Under the pieces are notes generated by a model that was given only the letters and a program-made list of their open reading frames with translations, was not told where the DNA came from and did no database searches. From Prevotella illustrans (GTDB lineage: Bacteria > Bacteroidota > Bacteroidia > Bacteroidales > Bacteroidaceae), in the NCBI RefSeq assembly GCF_017426725.1, contig NZ_JAERMS010000001.1:62001-126000 (forward strand): DNA of 64,000 bases. The letters run 5' to 3'. The position numbers and the translations under genes are program-made. Positions 26,119 through 34,483 of the stretch are shown piece after piece; position 1 is the stretch's first letter; each line of letters opens with the position of its first letter.

Positions 26119-26474
26119 TTAATAAATATATAACGATCAAATACTTCATTAAAGATTAAAAAAGCAAAAGCCATCATAGGGTGGGCCGATGCTATGAAAA
26201 ATAATGTATGCAAATAAACAAAAAAAGAGAATACGTGTAAGTTTTGGAGCGTTAAATAACTTAAAATGTGGACGAGGAAGTACATTTTCGCGAGAAAAAG
26301 TAAAGCAGAAGCGGAGCGACAAGTGCTTGCCGGCAGCCTCATATTTGCTAAATACCTATAAAATGGTATTGTTGAGCATTGTTTTTTTAAGTATTTTTGC
26401 AGAAGAAAGGCATGTGCCTTCGCGTTTTTATGCAACGCTAATTATAAATACGAATCAACATTTCTTTTATCCAA
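26119..26474. other. Divergent intergenic region, A/T rich
   Basis: About 356 bp between the lipoprotein gene and the receptor gene. It contains a promoter for the receptor (26369-26399) and an inverted repeat AAGGCA-TG-TGCCTT just after it (about 26407-26420), a possible operator. No credible gene was found. Confidence 0.5.
26369..26399 (+). promoter_or_regulatory. Promoter for the receptor / clan CD peptidase operon
   Basis: TATTTTTG at 26392-26399 matches TAnnTTTG, with TTGT at 26369-26372 as a weak -33 box and a 19-bp spacer. It lies 76 bp before the ATG at 26475. Confidence 0.5.
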
Positions 26475-29297
26475 ATGACAAATTTGAAGCAACTTTTCAG
26501 ACCTTTCCTGTGTCTGTTGTTCATATTGGTAGGCATGAATGGCTATGCCCAGCAAGCGGTAAAAATCAGCGGAGCGGTCTACGAAGCCGGCAAACAACCC
26601 CTGATTGGCGCCACTGTTTCGGTGACCGACTTTAAGTTTGGTGCCGTGACCGACATCAACGGTCGCTACCAACTCAACCATGTGCCACAGGGAAAAGTGA
26701 GGCTTGTCGTCAGATACCTGGGCAAGCAGGAGATTGATACCGTTGTTACGATCACCGGAAGTCGACAACTCGACTTCTACATGAAGGACGAAAACTTTCG
26801 CCTGAACGATGTTGTGGTCGTGGCACAGACCAAGGCCGGCGGCACTTCTACCGCATCCTACGTCAACCGCAACGCCATCGACCACTTGCAGGCCACCAGC
26901 CTGACCGACATCTTAGCTTTGGCACCGGGCGCCATTTCGTCCAACCAAACGCTGAATAAGGCGGGATTAGTGACCATTCGAGGTGTTGATAACAATAGAC
27001 TAAACGAGCTTAACTCTTTCGGCGCGACGCTTATACAGGATGGCGCGCCCCTTTCAAACAACGCCAACTTGAGCGCGCTCAACCCATCTGTCAACGGAAG
27101 CACGGCTGCCATGGCCGGAGGAGCGTCGGCCAATACGGGTGTCGACGCCCGCGGCATATCGGCCGAGAACATAGAGTCGGTCGAAATCGTGCGTGGTATT
27201 CCTTCGGTAGAATACGGCGACCTCACTTCGGGAGCAGTCATTCTGCACACCAAGGCCGGTCGCGAGCCTCTCCGCGTCAGTGCCAAGGCCAATCCCAACA
27301 TCTATCAGGGTAGCGTCGGCACGGGATTCGAGCTGGGACGCAGAGCCGGCGCGCTCAATCTGAGCGGCGACTATGCTTACAGTAATAACAAGGTAACAGC
27401 CTCTTACCTCACTTATCAACGCGTAAACCTTCGGGCCATTTACTCCAATGCGTTCTTCGGAAATCGTCTGCGCACCAACACTTCGCTCTCGCTTAACTAC
27501 GCCAAGAACCATGAGGATGACAATCCCGACCTGCCTCGCGACATCAGTCGCGGCGAAGACACGGGGCTGCGCTTCAATACCAACGGACTATGGCAGTTTG
27601 ATAAAGGCTGGTTGCGCAACATCCGCTACGTCGTTCAGGGCAGTTATACGTCTAAACAGAGCATGACCGAGCGGGATGAAACATCTGCCAACTCCGTGTA
27701 TTCGGGCACGATGACCGATGGAACCACGTTGAGCAATCGCCCGGGTCGCCGTGTTTATGACGCCGATGGCAAGGAACTGACCCACTTCAGCGACGCCGAC
27801 GTTCGCGCAGGTTACTACGCTCACTACCTGCCCAACGCCTATACAAGTCATAACGAGATTGACAGTCGTGAGGTAAACTTCTTCGCTAAACTGACGGCTA
27901 ACTTCTTTCAGTCGTTCGGTAAGTTCAATAACGGATTGCTTTTAGGTAGCGAGGTCAAGCTCGATGGTAACGAAGGCGAGGGCACCAAGTGGAGTATGGC
28001 GAATCCTCCTTTCCGTTCGGTCAGAGATTACGACAGCAGTTACCGCCCACGGAGCTATAAAGACATTCCTTATATCAAGATGTTGAGCTTCTTTGCCGAA
28101 GATAACGCCGAACTGACATTGGGCCGTCACACGCTCAACTTGCAGGCCGGTCTGCGCTACGACCGGGTTTCGGTGGTCGGCGGCACGTTCAGTCCGCGCG
28201 TCAATGTGGCTTTCGACCTGGTTCCCGATGTCCTGACGCTGCGCGGCGGCTATGGTATTACGGCCAAAATGCCGACCCTTACCTATCTCTATCCGCAGAA
28301 AGCGTACTATGAGTACATTCATATCAACGAGTTGCCGCTGGAGAATATTCCCGCCGAAGAGCGAGTGCTGCTCACCACGACACGCGTTGTCGATACGCAG
28401 AACAAAGCGTTGAAGGTGGCCAAGAACTACAAGAGCGAGGTGGGTCTTGATTTGAAGTTGGGTAAAACTCGTTTGAGCGTCACCGCTTTCAACGAGCATC
28501 TGCGCAACGGTTATAGCTTGGGCAGCACGCTGGGTAGCTTCCTGCCTTTCAACTACACCATTTACGGTCGTAACAGCGACAATAAAATCGTGACCAAAGG
28601 CACGTATCCCATCCTTACACCTTATTATACTGCGCTCAACAGTCAGGATATGCGCACCCGCGGACTTGAGTTTGAGTTCTATACGGGTCGTATCGAAGCC
28701 ATCCGCACGGCCTTCCAGCTTAGCGGCGCTTGGATGGAGTCGAAATACGCGTCGCGCAAATACCACTTCTACGATAACTCCAACGGCGCTCCCGCCAGTC
28801 GTACCGACATCGCCATCTATGATCCAAAGGATCAGGACGACTACCAAAAGCAGTTCGTTACAACCCTTCGGGCCACCCATAATATTCCTCGCATCGGCTT
28901 TGTCATTACGTTGACGGCTCAAGCGGTATGGAATGAGAGCGACTGGACAACCTTCCACAACGACTCTATCCCCATCGGCTACCTGTCGTTGAAGGACGGT
29001 AAGCCTCATTATTTCGAGCCCGGACGATTCAAGACCGTGGACGACGTGAAGGCGGCAGGCTACGACTATCTGCTACAAAACGTCAGTCATGCCAAAGCAA
29101 TCAAGGAAACGGTAAGCCCGTATTTCCAATTCAACCTCAACCTAACGAAGGAAATCGGCGACGTGGCTCGCATTTCATTCTTCGCCAATAACTTCTTCCG
29201 TAGCTATCCCATCAAGAAAAGTCACCGCTATCCCGGCACGTTCGATAGGAAAAACAGCGACTTCTTCTTCGGCATGGAGCTCACGCTAAAACTCTAA
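26475..29297 (+). CDS. TonB-dependent outer membrane receptor
   Basis: A 940-residue protein with a signal peptide (FLCLLFILVGMNGYAQQ). A carboxypeptidase-like domain comes first (VKISGAVYEAGKQPLIGATV, about residues 28-100), then the TonB box region FRLNDVVVVAQTK, a plug (LVTIRGVDNNRLNELNS, IESVEIVRGIPSVEYGDLTSGAVIL) and a barrel ending FFFGMELTLKL. It lacks the SusC pattern and has no SusD partner, so it resembles receptors for a small or peptide ligand. The next three genes follow within 15-45 bp on the same strand and look co-transcribed. The ligand is unknown. Confidence 0.92.
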   Translation: MTNLKQLFRPFLCLLFILVGMNGYAQQAVKISGAVYEAGKQPLIGATVSVTDFKFGAVTDINGRYQLNHVPQGKVRLVVRYLGKQEIDTVVTITGSRQLDFYMKDENFRLNDVVVVAQTKAGGTSTASYVNRNAIDHLQATSLTDILALAPGAISSNQTLNKAGLVTIRGVDNNRLNELNSFGATLIQDGAPLSNNANLSALNPSVNGSTAAMAGGASANTGVDARGISAENIESVEIVRGIPSVEYGDLTSGAVILHTKAGREPLRVSAKANPNIYQGSVGTGFELGRRAGALNLSGDYAYSNNKVTASYLTYQRVNLRAIYSNAFFGNRLRTNTSLSLNYAKNHEDDNPDLPRDISRGEDTGLRFNTNGLWQFDKGWLRNIRYVVQGSYTSKQSMTERDETSANSVYSGTMTDGTTLSNRPGRRVYDADGKELTHFSDADVRAGYYAHYLPNAYTSHNEIDSREVNFFAKLTANFFQSFGKFNNGLLLGSEVKLDGNEGEGTKWSMANPPFRSVRDYDSSYRPRSYKDIPYIKMLSFFAEDNAELTLGRHTLNLQAGLRYDRVSVVGGTFSPRVNVAFDLVPDVLTLRGGYGITAKMPTLTYLYPQKAYYEYIHINELPLENIPAEERVLLTTTRVVDTQNKALKVAKNYKSEVGLDLKLGKTRLSVTAFNEHLRNGYSLGSTLGSFLPFNYTIYGRNSDNKIVTKGTYPILTPYYTALNSQDMRTRGLEFEFYTGRIEAIRTAFQLSGAWMESKYASRKYHFYDNSNGAPASRTDIAIYDPKDQDDYQKQFVTTLRATHNIPRIGFVITLTAQAVWNESDWTTFHNDSIPIGYLSLKDGKPHYFEPGRFKTVDDVKAAGYDYLLQNVSHAKAIKETVSPYFQFNLNLTKEIGDVARISFFANNFFRSYPIKKSHRYPGTFDRKNSDFFFGMELTLKL

Positions 29298-29312
29298 AAG
29301 TACGTATTCAAG

Positions 29313-30569
29313 ATGAAAAATATCATTTATGGGCTATTCGTAGCCATCGCTTTGGGCACCGTTTCCTGCACGGGCTTCGACGAAGCAGCCAAGTCGGAAA
29401 AGGTGACACCGCTGCAAGTGAGTGTCAATCTGACCGTTTCTGTAGAAAAATTGGCCTCGGTTAAGAACCTTACACTCAAACTCGACAATTATACCGACGG
29501 CTATCATTATAGTAAGAAGCTCAACGATACCCAAGCCAGTATCGACGGCGTGGTGCCCGGTATCTATACGGTCAGCGTGTCAGGCACGGCCTACGATGCC
29601 GACGGAGCCGAGTTCTACGTAAACGGCAATGCCGTCAATAAGGCGCTTTACGCAGGGGTAGCCTCTGTTCAAATCACAATGAGAGGACTAAAGGTAAGTC
29701 CGCTCGTATTCAAGGAAATCTATTTCGCAGGCAGTAAGCCTCTGAAGGGAACTTCTTATTTCCGCGATCAGTTCTACGAAGTTTACAACAACTCTGCTGA
29801 AGTGCAGTATCTGGATGGCGTTTACTTCGCCCAACTCGCGCCCAACGTCGCCACTCGTAAGCTGCCGGTGTGGGATGGTGGCTTGGACGAAAACGTTTGC
29901 TATGGCGAACGCGTCTGGCGATTCCCCGGAACGGGCACGGAATATCCGCTACAACCCGGCGAGAGCGCTGTCATCGCGCAGTTTGCCGCCAACCACAAAC
30001 AGGAAATATACAATCCTAATTCACCCGTCGATTGTTCGCACGCGGAGTTTGAGTTCTTCCCGTTCAATAATCGCTTGCCCGATATGCCTGCCATCAACAT
30101 GGAACACGTATTTTACGACGGCAAAAGCGCATTCGGAAAGATACCGCAGTTCCTTACCTCGGTCTTTGGAGGAGCATTCGCAATCTTCAAAGTGCCCGCG
30201 GGAGTTGACTGGGATCCTGTTAAAAACACGGCTTTTCAGGCGCATGAGGTGAACAAAAAAGACCTCAAGGCAAAGATACCGCTTCAATATGTGCTCGACG
30301 CCGTGGAGTGTATCAACAACGAAACCTACGCCGACGCCAAGCGTATCCCTGCCGCCATCGACGCCGGCATGACATGGGTGGGCTCAACGTACTGCGGATT
30401 GGGAGTTGTTCGTAAGCTTATGATCGAAAACGGTGACACGCTGAAGCGCGAGAATGGCGCACTGATCTTCCAAGATACCAACAACAGCACCGATGATTTC
30501 GAACGAGGTGTTGTGCCCGTGCTGCATCGCTATCATACCGGAGTGCCTTCATGGAACAAAACCTATTGA
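29313..30569 (+). CDS. DUF4876-like surface lipoprotein
   Basis: A 418-residue lipoprotein (lipobox LGTVSC). An N-terminal Ig-like or prealbumin-like domain (about residues 30-125, LQVSVNLTVSV ... GIYTVSVSGTAYD) is followed by a larger domain (VFKEIYFAGSKPLKG, DQFYEVYNNSAEVQYLDGVYF), similar to lamin-tail-like modules. I place it in DUF4876 from recall of this pattern; the assignment is tentative. The family is found beside TonB-dependent receptors, as here, which suggests a surface accessory or ligand-binding protein for the upstream receptor. Confidence 0.75.
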   Translation: MKNIIYGLFVAIALGTVSCTGFDEAAKSEKVTPLQVSVNLTVSVEKLASVKNLTLKLDNYTDGYHYSKKLNDTQASIDGVVPGIYTVSVSGTAYDADGAEFYVNGNAVNKALYAGVASVQITMRGLKVSPLVFKEIYFAGSKPLKGTSYFRDQFYEVYNNSAEVQYLDGVYFAQLAPNVATRKLPVWDGGLDENVCYGERVWRFPGTGTEYPLQPGESAVIAQFAANHKQEIYNPNSPVDCSHAEFEFFPFNNRLPDMPAINMEHVFYDGKSAFGKIPQFLTSVFGGAFAIFKVPAGVDWDPVKNTAFQAHEVNKKDLKAKIPLQYVLDAVECINNETYADAKRIPAAIDAGMTWVGSTYCGLGVVRKLMIENGDTLKRENGALIFQDTNNSTDDFERGVVPVLHRYHTGVPSWNKTY

Positions 30570-30614
30570 TATCACTTCGTTCAACAGAGTTTTTCATATT
30601 TTAAACAGATTGCA

Positions 30615-32189
30615 ATGAAAAAATCAAACATACGTTTCTATCAATTTATCATGTTGTTTTTAGCCTTCGGCAGCGGTACCGCAACGATGGCACAGACGGC
30701 CGACGAGGGACTCTCCGTGGCCGGACAGTCGCTGCTGAAGGGCCAAAGACTGTGGCTTCAGACAGGCAACGCGGCAGGAACGGCTCATGATAATACTCGA
30801 AACTACTCACGCCTGCAAGTCAACTACGATGTTCAGTCGGGCGACTTCCACCGCGTTTACACGGGAAAAACGGTGCGCGACGCCAATATTTACACTGAAG
30901 GTTTTGTCAATTTGGGCAAAGCTTACGTGTGGGGAGAGTTCAAGTTTACGCACGAGAATGTGGGCAATGCCCGCTTCAATGCCTCTATCAATGACCCATA
31001 TCGTGGACAACCCTACTTCGTTGTTGACTCAGGAGTTCAAAGTAAGTGGCGTAATCAGAACTATCACCTGCGATTCCGGGCTGCGACGCCTGTGCTTTTC
31101 CGTAGCTGGACCTTTGGTTTGGAAGGCACTTATAAGGCCCAGTTGGCAGCCAAACAGCGCGATCCACGCGTTGATGCCCGCTTCTTTATGCTGCAACTCA
31201 TGCCCGGTGTCACCTATTCGCCTACATACAACGACGTGATTGGTGTCAACCTGCGCTATGCCAGCGTCAAAGAAGAGTCGAATATGGAGCTTGAAAACTA
31301 TCAAGTAAAGCCTCATTACTTTGAACTCTACGGCCTTGGAACCGCTCATCGGGGCATTGGCACGGGCCGGGAAACCAACTATTTCGGCAACCGTTGGGGC
31401 TTCGGACTGCAATACGAACACCACATGAAGGGCTGGAAGCTATTGGCCGAACTCACCGCAGATAAGTATGTGGAGAATAATGAGATTAGTTTCACTACCC
31501 CCAAGAAGGATAGTCAGCTTGAAGAAAAGAACCTCGGAGCCAACATTCAGGCCATGCTGTGGGGACGTTCGCTGACCCATCAGGTTCGCATAGGCTTCAA
31601 CCGCCGTGCTGTCAATGGCATTATGTATCTCTCGCAGAATGACAATACGCAGGAAAAGGCGGGTTGGAAAGTGCTTCATCAGGACATCCGCTCCACCTAT
31701 AAGACTACCGATCTGAGCGCAGCTTACACGCTGTTGCGCCCCAGAGATACCGAATACAGCTGGCGAAGCGACCTGAGCGTCGCCTATCAGAAGCTGGATG
31801 ACAAGTATCTGCTGCCGCTTTCGGTTAAGAATAGTGAGAATATCTATCTTCGCCTTAACCTTGAAAGGAACATCATCGTAGGTCGGTCAATGAACCGACG
31901 CTTGCTGCTGGCTGTCGGTGGCATGTGGAAAGATGCCTTGCGGGGCGAATATCGTTATACCGGAGCCAATGCCAACCTCGTCACCGTGCGCGAAATGGAA
32001 CCGCTGGATCAGGCCTATCTGACGGCCGACGCATGGGGAGCGAATGGCGCAATCACTTATTCGCAATTGCTGAAAAGCCAGTCTAAGGTCAATGGTTTTG
32101 CCCAACTGGCCTTCGACTACGCCCATACCAACGCCGCAATGTTCAACCATCGCAGTCGCGTCAACGTGACTTTGGGCGTTAATTTCTAA
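30615..32189 (+). CDS. Outer membrane beta-barrel protein, DUF6850-like
   Basis: A 524-residue protein with a signal peptide (IMLFLAFGSGTATMAQ). The rest is rich in alternating aromatic strands (YVWGEFKFTHENV, WGFGLQYEHHMKGWKLLAELTAD, YSWRSDLSVAYQKL) and ends in NVTLGVNF, a typical C-terminal barrel signal. I assign it to the DUF6850 barrel family with moderate confidence. It has no plug, so it is not itself a TonB receptor. It lies third in the four-gene operon and could act as an export or anchoring pore for a surface partner; the role is not known. Confidence 0.75.
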   Translation: MKKSNIRFYQFIMLFLAFGSGTATMAQTADEGLSVAGQSLLKGQRLWLQTGNAAGTAHDNTRNYSRLQVNYDVQSGDFHRVYTGKTVRDANIYTEGFVNLGKAYVWGEFKFTHENVGNARFNASINDPYRGQPYFVVDSGVQSKWRNQNYHLRFRAATPVLFRSWTFGLEGTYKAQLAAKQRDPRVDARFFMLQLMPGVTYSPTYNDVIGVNLRYASVKEESNMELENYQVKPHYFELYGLGTAHRGIGTGRETNYFGNRWGFGLQYEHHMKGWKLLAELTADKYVENNEISFTTPKKDSQLEEKNLGANIQAMLWGRSLTHQVRIGFNRRAVNGIMYLSQNDNTQEKAGWKVLHQDIRSTYKTTDLSAAYTLLRPRDTEYSWRSDLSVAYQKLDDKYLLPLSVKNSENIYLRLNLERNIIVGRSMNRRLLLAVGGMWKDALRGEYRYTGANANLVTVREMEPLDQAYLTADAWGANGAITYSQLLKSQSKVNGFAQLAFDYAHTNAAMFNHRSRVNVTLGVNF

Positions 32190-32232
32190 CTTCACATAGG
32201 GCGCAAGTCCTATTTTCCAACATACAAAGACT

Positions 32233-34431
32233 ATGAGAAAAGGAGTATTACTTATCCTCGGACTGGTATTATACGTAGCCGCAATGGCCCAAATCATCAT
32301 CCGTCCGAGCGTGAAGACGCCTACCAGCTTTGCCATCATCATCGATCGGCAGAGCTACAATAAAGCAAAGACGGCCGTTGAGGCCTATCGCAATAGTATA
32401 GAAGCTGATCATCTGGGCACTTATATCGCCATCGACGACTGGCAAAAGCCCGAAGATATCCGACAACTGCTGCAAAAATGGCACGCCGACAAGCAGCAAC
32501 CCCTGGAGGGAGCAGTCTTTGTGGGCGATATTCCCATACCGATGATACGTGACGCGCAGTACCTTACCTCCGCGTTTAAGATGAATCAGGGGAACGATTG
32601 GAAAGTTTCAAGCGTACCCAGTGACCGCTTTTACGATGACTTTGGGCTGCGTTTCAGTTTCTTAAAGCAAGATAAGGAGAAGCCTCTTTACTTCTATTAC
32701 AGTCTGACGGCTGACAGTAAACCTTATCTTTCGCCCGATATCTACAGCGGACGCATCAAACCGCTTGAACTGAAAGGCCACGATAAGTACAAAATGCTGG
32801 CCGATTATCTCAACAAGGTTGCCCGACTGAAACGGCAGGAAGCCCACAACGTACTCGACAACCTGACCATGGCCCGTGGTCATTCCTACAATTCAGAGGA
32901 TCCATCGGCCTGGGCCGGCGAGCAGATAGCCTTGCGGGAACAAATGCCCCAGCTCTTCCGACGTGGTCATACCGTGAAGTTTTATGACTTCAACATGATG
33001 TATCCGGTCAAGAATCTGTATCTCAACGAGGTGATGAATCCAGATCTTGACGTGCTCTTGTTTCACCATCATGGTGCCACAGATACGCAATATCTCAATG
33101 GTTATCCCGAAGTGTCGGGGGTGGAGGCCAGCATTGCCAACATCAAACGCTATCTGCACGGCAAGGTTTTAGACCGTTCGAAGAAGACGGGGCGCGACAG
33201 TGCCGTCACTTACTACGCTCAAAGGCTCGACGTTCCTGAACATTGGTGCCGCGAAGCCTTTGATCCGGCGGTGCAAAAGGCCGATTCTCTGGCCGACGCG
33301 GCTCAAGATATCTACACCGTCGACCTGCGACGACTCAAGACCAATGCCCGTTTTGTACTTTTCGACGCATGCTTCAACGGCTCATTCCATGTAGATGACA
33401 ATGTTGCCGGAGCCTATATCTTCAACGATGGCATGACGCAGGCTACCATTGGTGGCACCGTCAACGCCTTGCAAGACAAGTGGCCCGACGAGTTTATCGG
33501 TCTTTTGTCGGCCGGAATGCGTGTGGGGCAGTTCAATCGCTTCGGCGGTTACTTGGAAAGTCATGTCGTTGGCGACCCCACGCTGCGCTTTCAAGACAAT
33601 AGCAACTTAGGTTTCGATATCAATCAGGGGCTTACTCGCCACTACTGCGACGCCAAATTCTGGCGCAAAATACTCCGTTCTCCTGTTCCTGATGCCCAAG
33701 CCATGGCTCTGCGCCAGCTGCATTTAGCCGGTGAAAAGGATATGCCTGCGTTGCTGAAACATACTTATGAAACGTCAGATAACTTCGTTGTGCGCATGGA
33801 AGCCGTGAAACTGCTCAGTCTTTATTATCCTGACGCCGGCGTCGAGGTGCTGAAAGAGTCGCTCAATGATAGTTACGAGCTCGTTCGGCGCTTGTCCGCG
33901 ATTTACGCCGAGCGCAACGGTTCGCCCCAACTGATACCCGCCATCGTCGCTACCTTCTTGAAACGGGGGCACGAACCCCGTTTAAGTTTCCAGTTGTTAA
34001 ATAACATTGAGGCTTTCGACAGCCCAACCATGCTGCACGAACTCGACCAACAACAGAGTCGTTACACGCTTTATAGCGACGCCATCGTGAATAAGTTGCG
34101 CACGGCTTTGCGCCAAGAACCTTTGCGTTACAAGGAAATCATGGACGAAATCAACGACTTTGGCAGTAAGCCTACACGTCGAAAGAACACCATTTTGCGC
34201 TTCCGCAACATGCCACGGGCCAAGATGATTGAGACGATTCTCCAATCAGCGGCCAACGAAAAGGAAGATATGGACGTCAGAATCGCGGCCATTCACACGC
34301 TCGGATGGTATGATACCCACTACCAGCGTGACATGATTGCACGCCGGTTGCGGCAAATCGAAAGCGATAATCCTGCCTTGAAAGCGGAGATTGAACGCTC
34401 GGTGAATCGACTGACGTGCCACGCACGATAA
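32233..34431 (+). CDS. Gingipain-like (clan CD, C25-type) cysteine peptidase with HEAT-like tail
   Basis: A 732-residue secreted protein (signal peptide MRKGVLLILGLVLYVAAMAQ). Residues about 35-450 resemble the caspase-like fold of gingipains: GAVFVGDIPIP, DVLLFHHHGATD with the candidate catalytic His280, and FVLFDACFNGSF with the candidate nucleophile Cys380, followed by GGTVNALQDK and the YLESHVVGDPTLRF motif seen at the end of C25 domains. Residues about 480-725 are helical repeats (MRQLHLAGEKD-like, VVRMEAVKLLSLYYPD, VRIAAIHTLGWYD), consistent with HEAT repeats. No type IX sorting domain is evident. It is the last gene of the receptor operon. Confidence 0.75.
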   Translation: MRKGVLLILGLVLYVAAMAQIIIRPSVKTPTSFAIIIDRQSYNKAKTAVEAYRNSIEADHLGTYIAIDDWQKPEDIRQLLQKWHADKQQPLEGAVFVGDIPIPMIRDAQYLTSAFKMNQGNDWKVSSVPSDRFYDDFGLRFSFLKQDKEKPLYFYYSLTADSKPYLSPDIYSGRIKPLELKGHDKYKMLADYLNKVARLKRQEAHNVLDNLTMARGHSYNSEDPSAWAGEQIALREQMPQLFRRGHTVKFYDFNMMYPVKNLYLNEVMNPDLDVLLFHHHGATDTQYLNGYPEVSGVEASIANIKRYLHGKVLDRSKKTGRDSAVTYYAQRLDVPEHWCREAFDPAVQKADSLADAAQDIYTVDLRRLKTNARFVLFDACFNGSFHVDDNVAGAYIFNDGMTQATIGGTVNALQDKWPDEFIGLLSAGMRVGQFNRFGGYLESHVVGDPTLRFQDNSNLGFDINQGLTRHYCDAKFWRKILRSPVPDAQAMALRQLHLAGEKDMPALLKHTYETSDNFVVRMEAVKLLSLYYPDAGVEVLKESLNDSYELVRRLSAIYAERNGSPQLIPAIVATFLKRGHEPRLSFQLLNNIEAFDSPTMLHELDQQQSRYTLYSDAIVNKLRTALRQEPLRYKEIMDEINDFGSKPTRRKNTILRFRNMPRAKMIETILQSAANEKEDMDVRIAAIHTLGWYDTHYQRDMIARRLRQIESDNPALKAEIERSVNRLTCHAR

Positions 34432-34483
34432 CCCATACGCCCCATGGAAAAGCGATTCCACGGGCTTATTTAATATGATCTAT

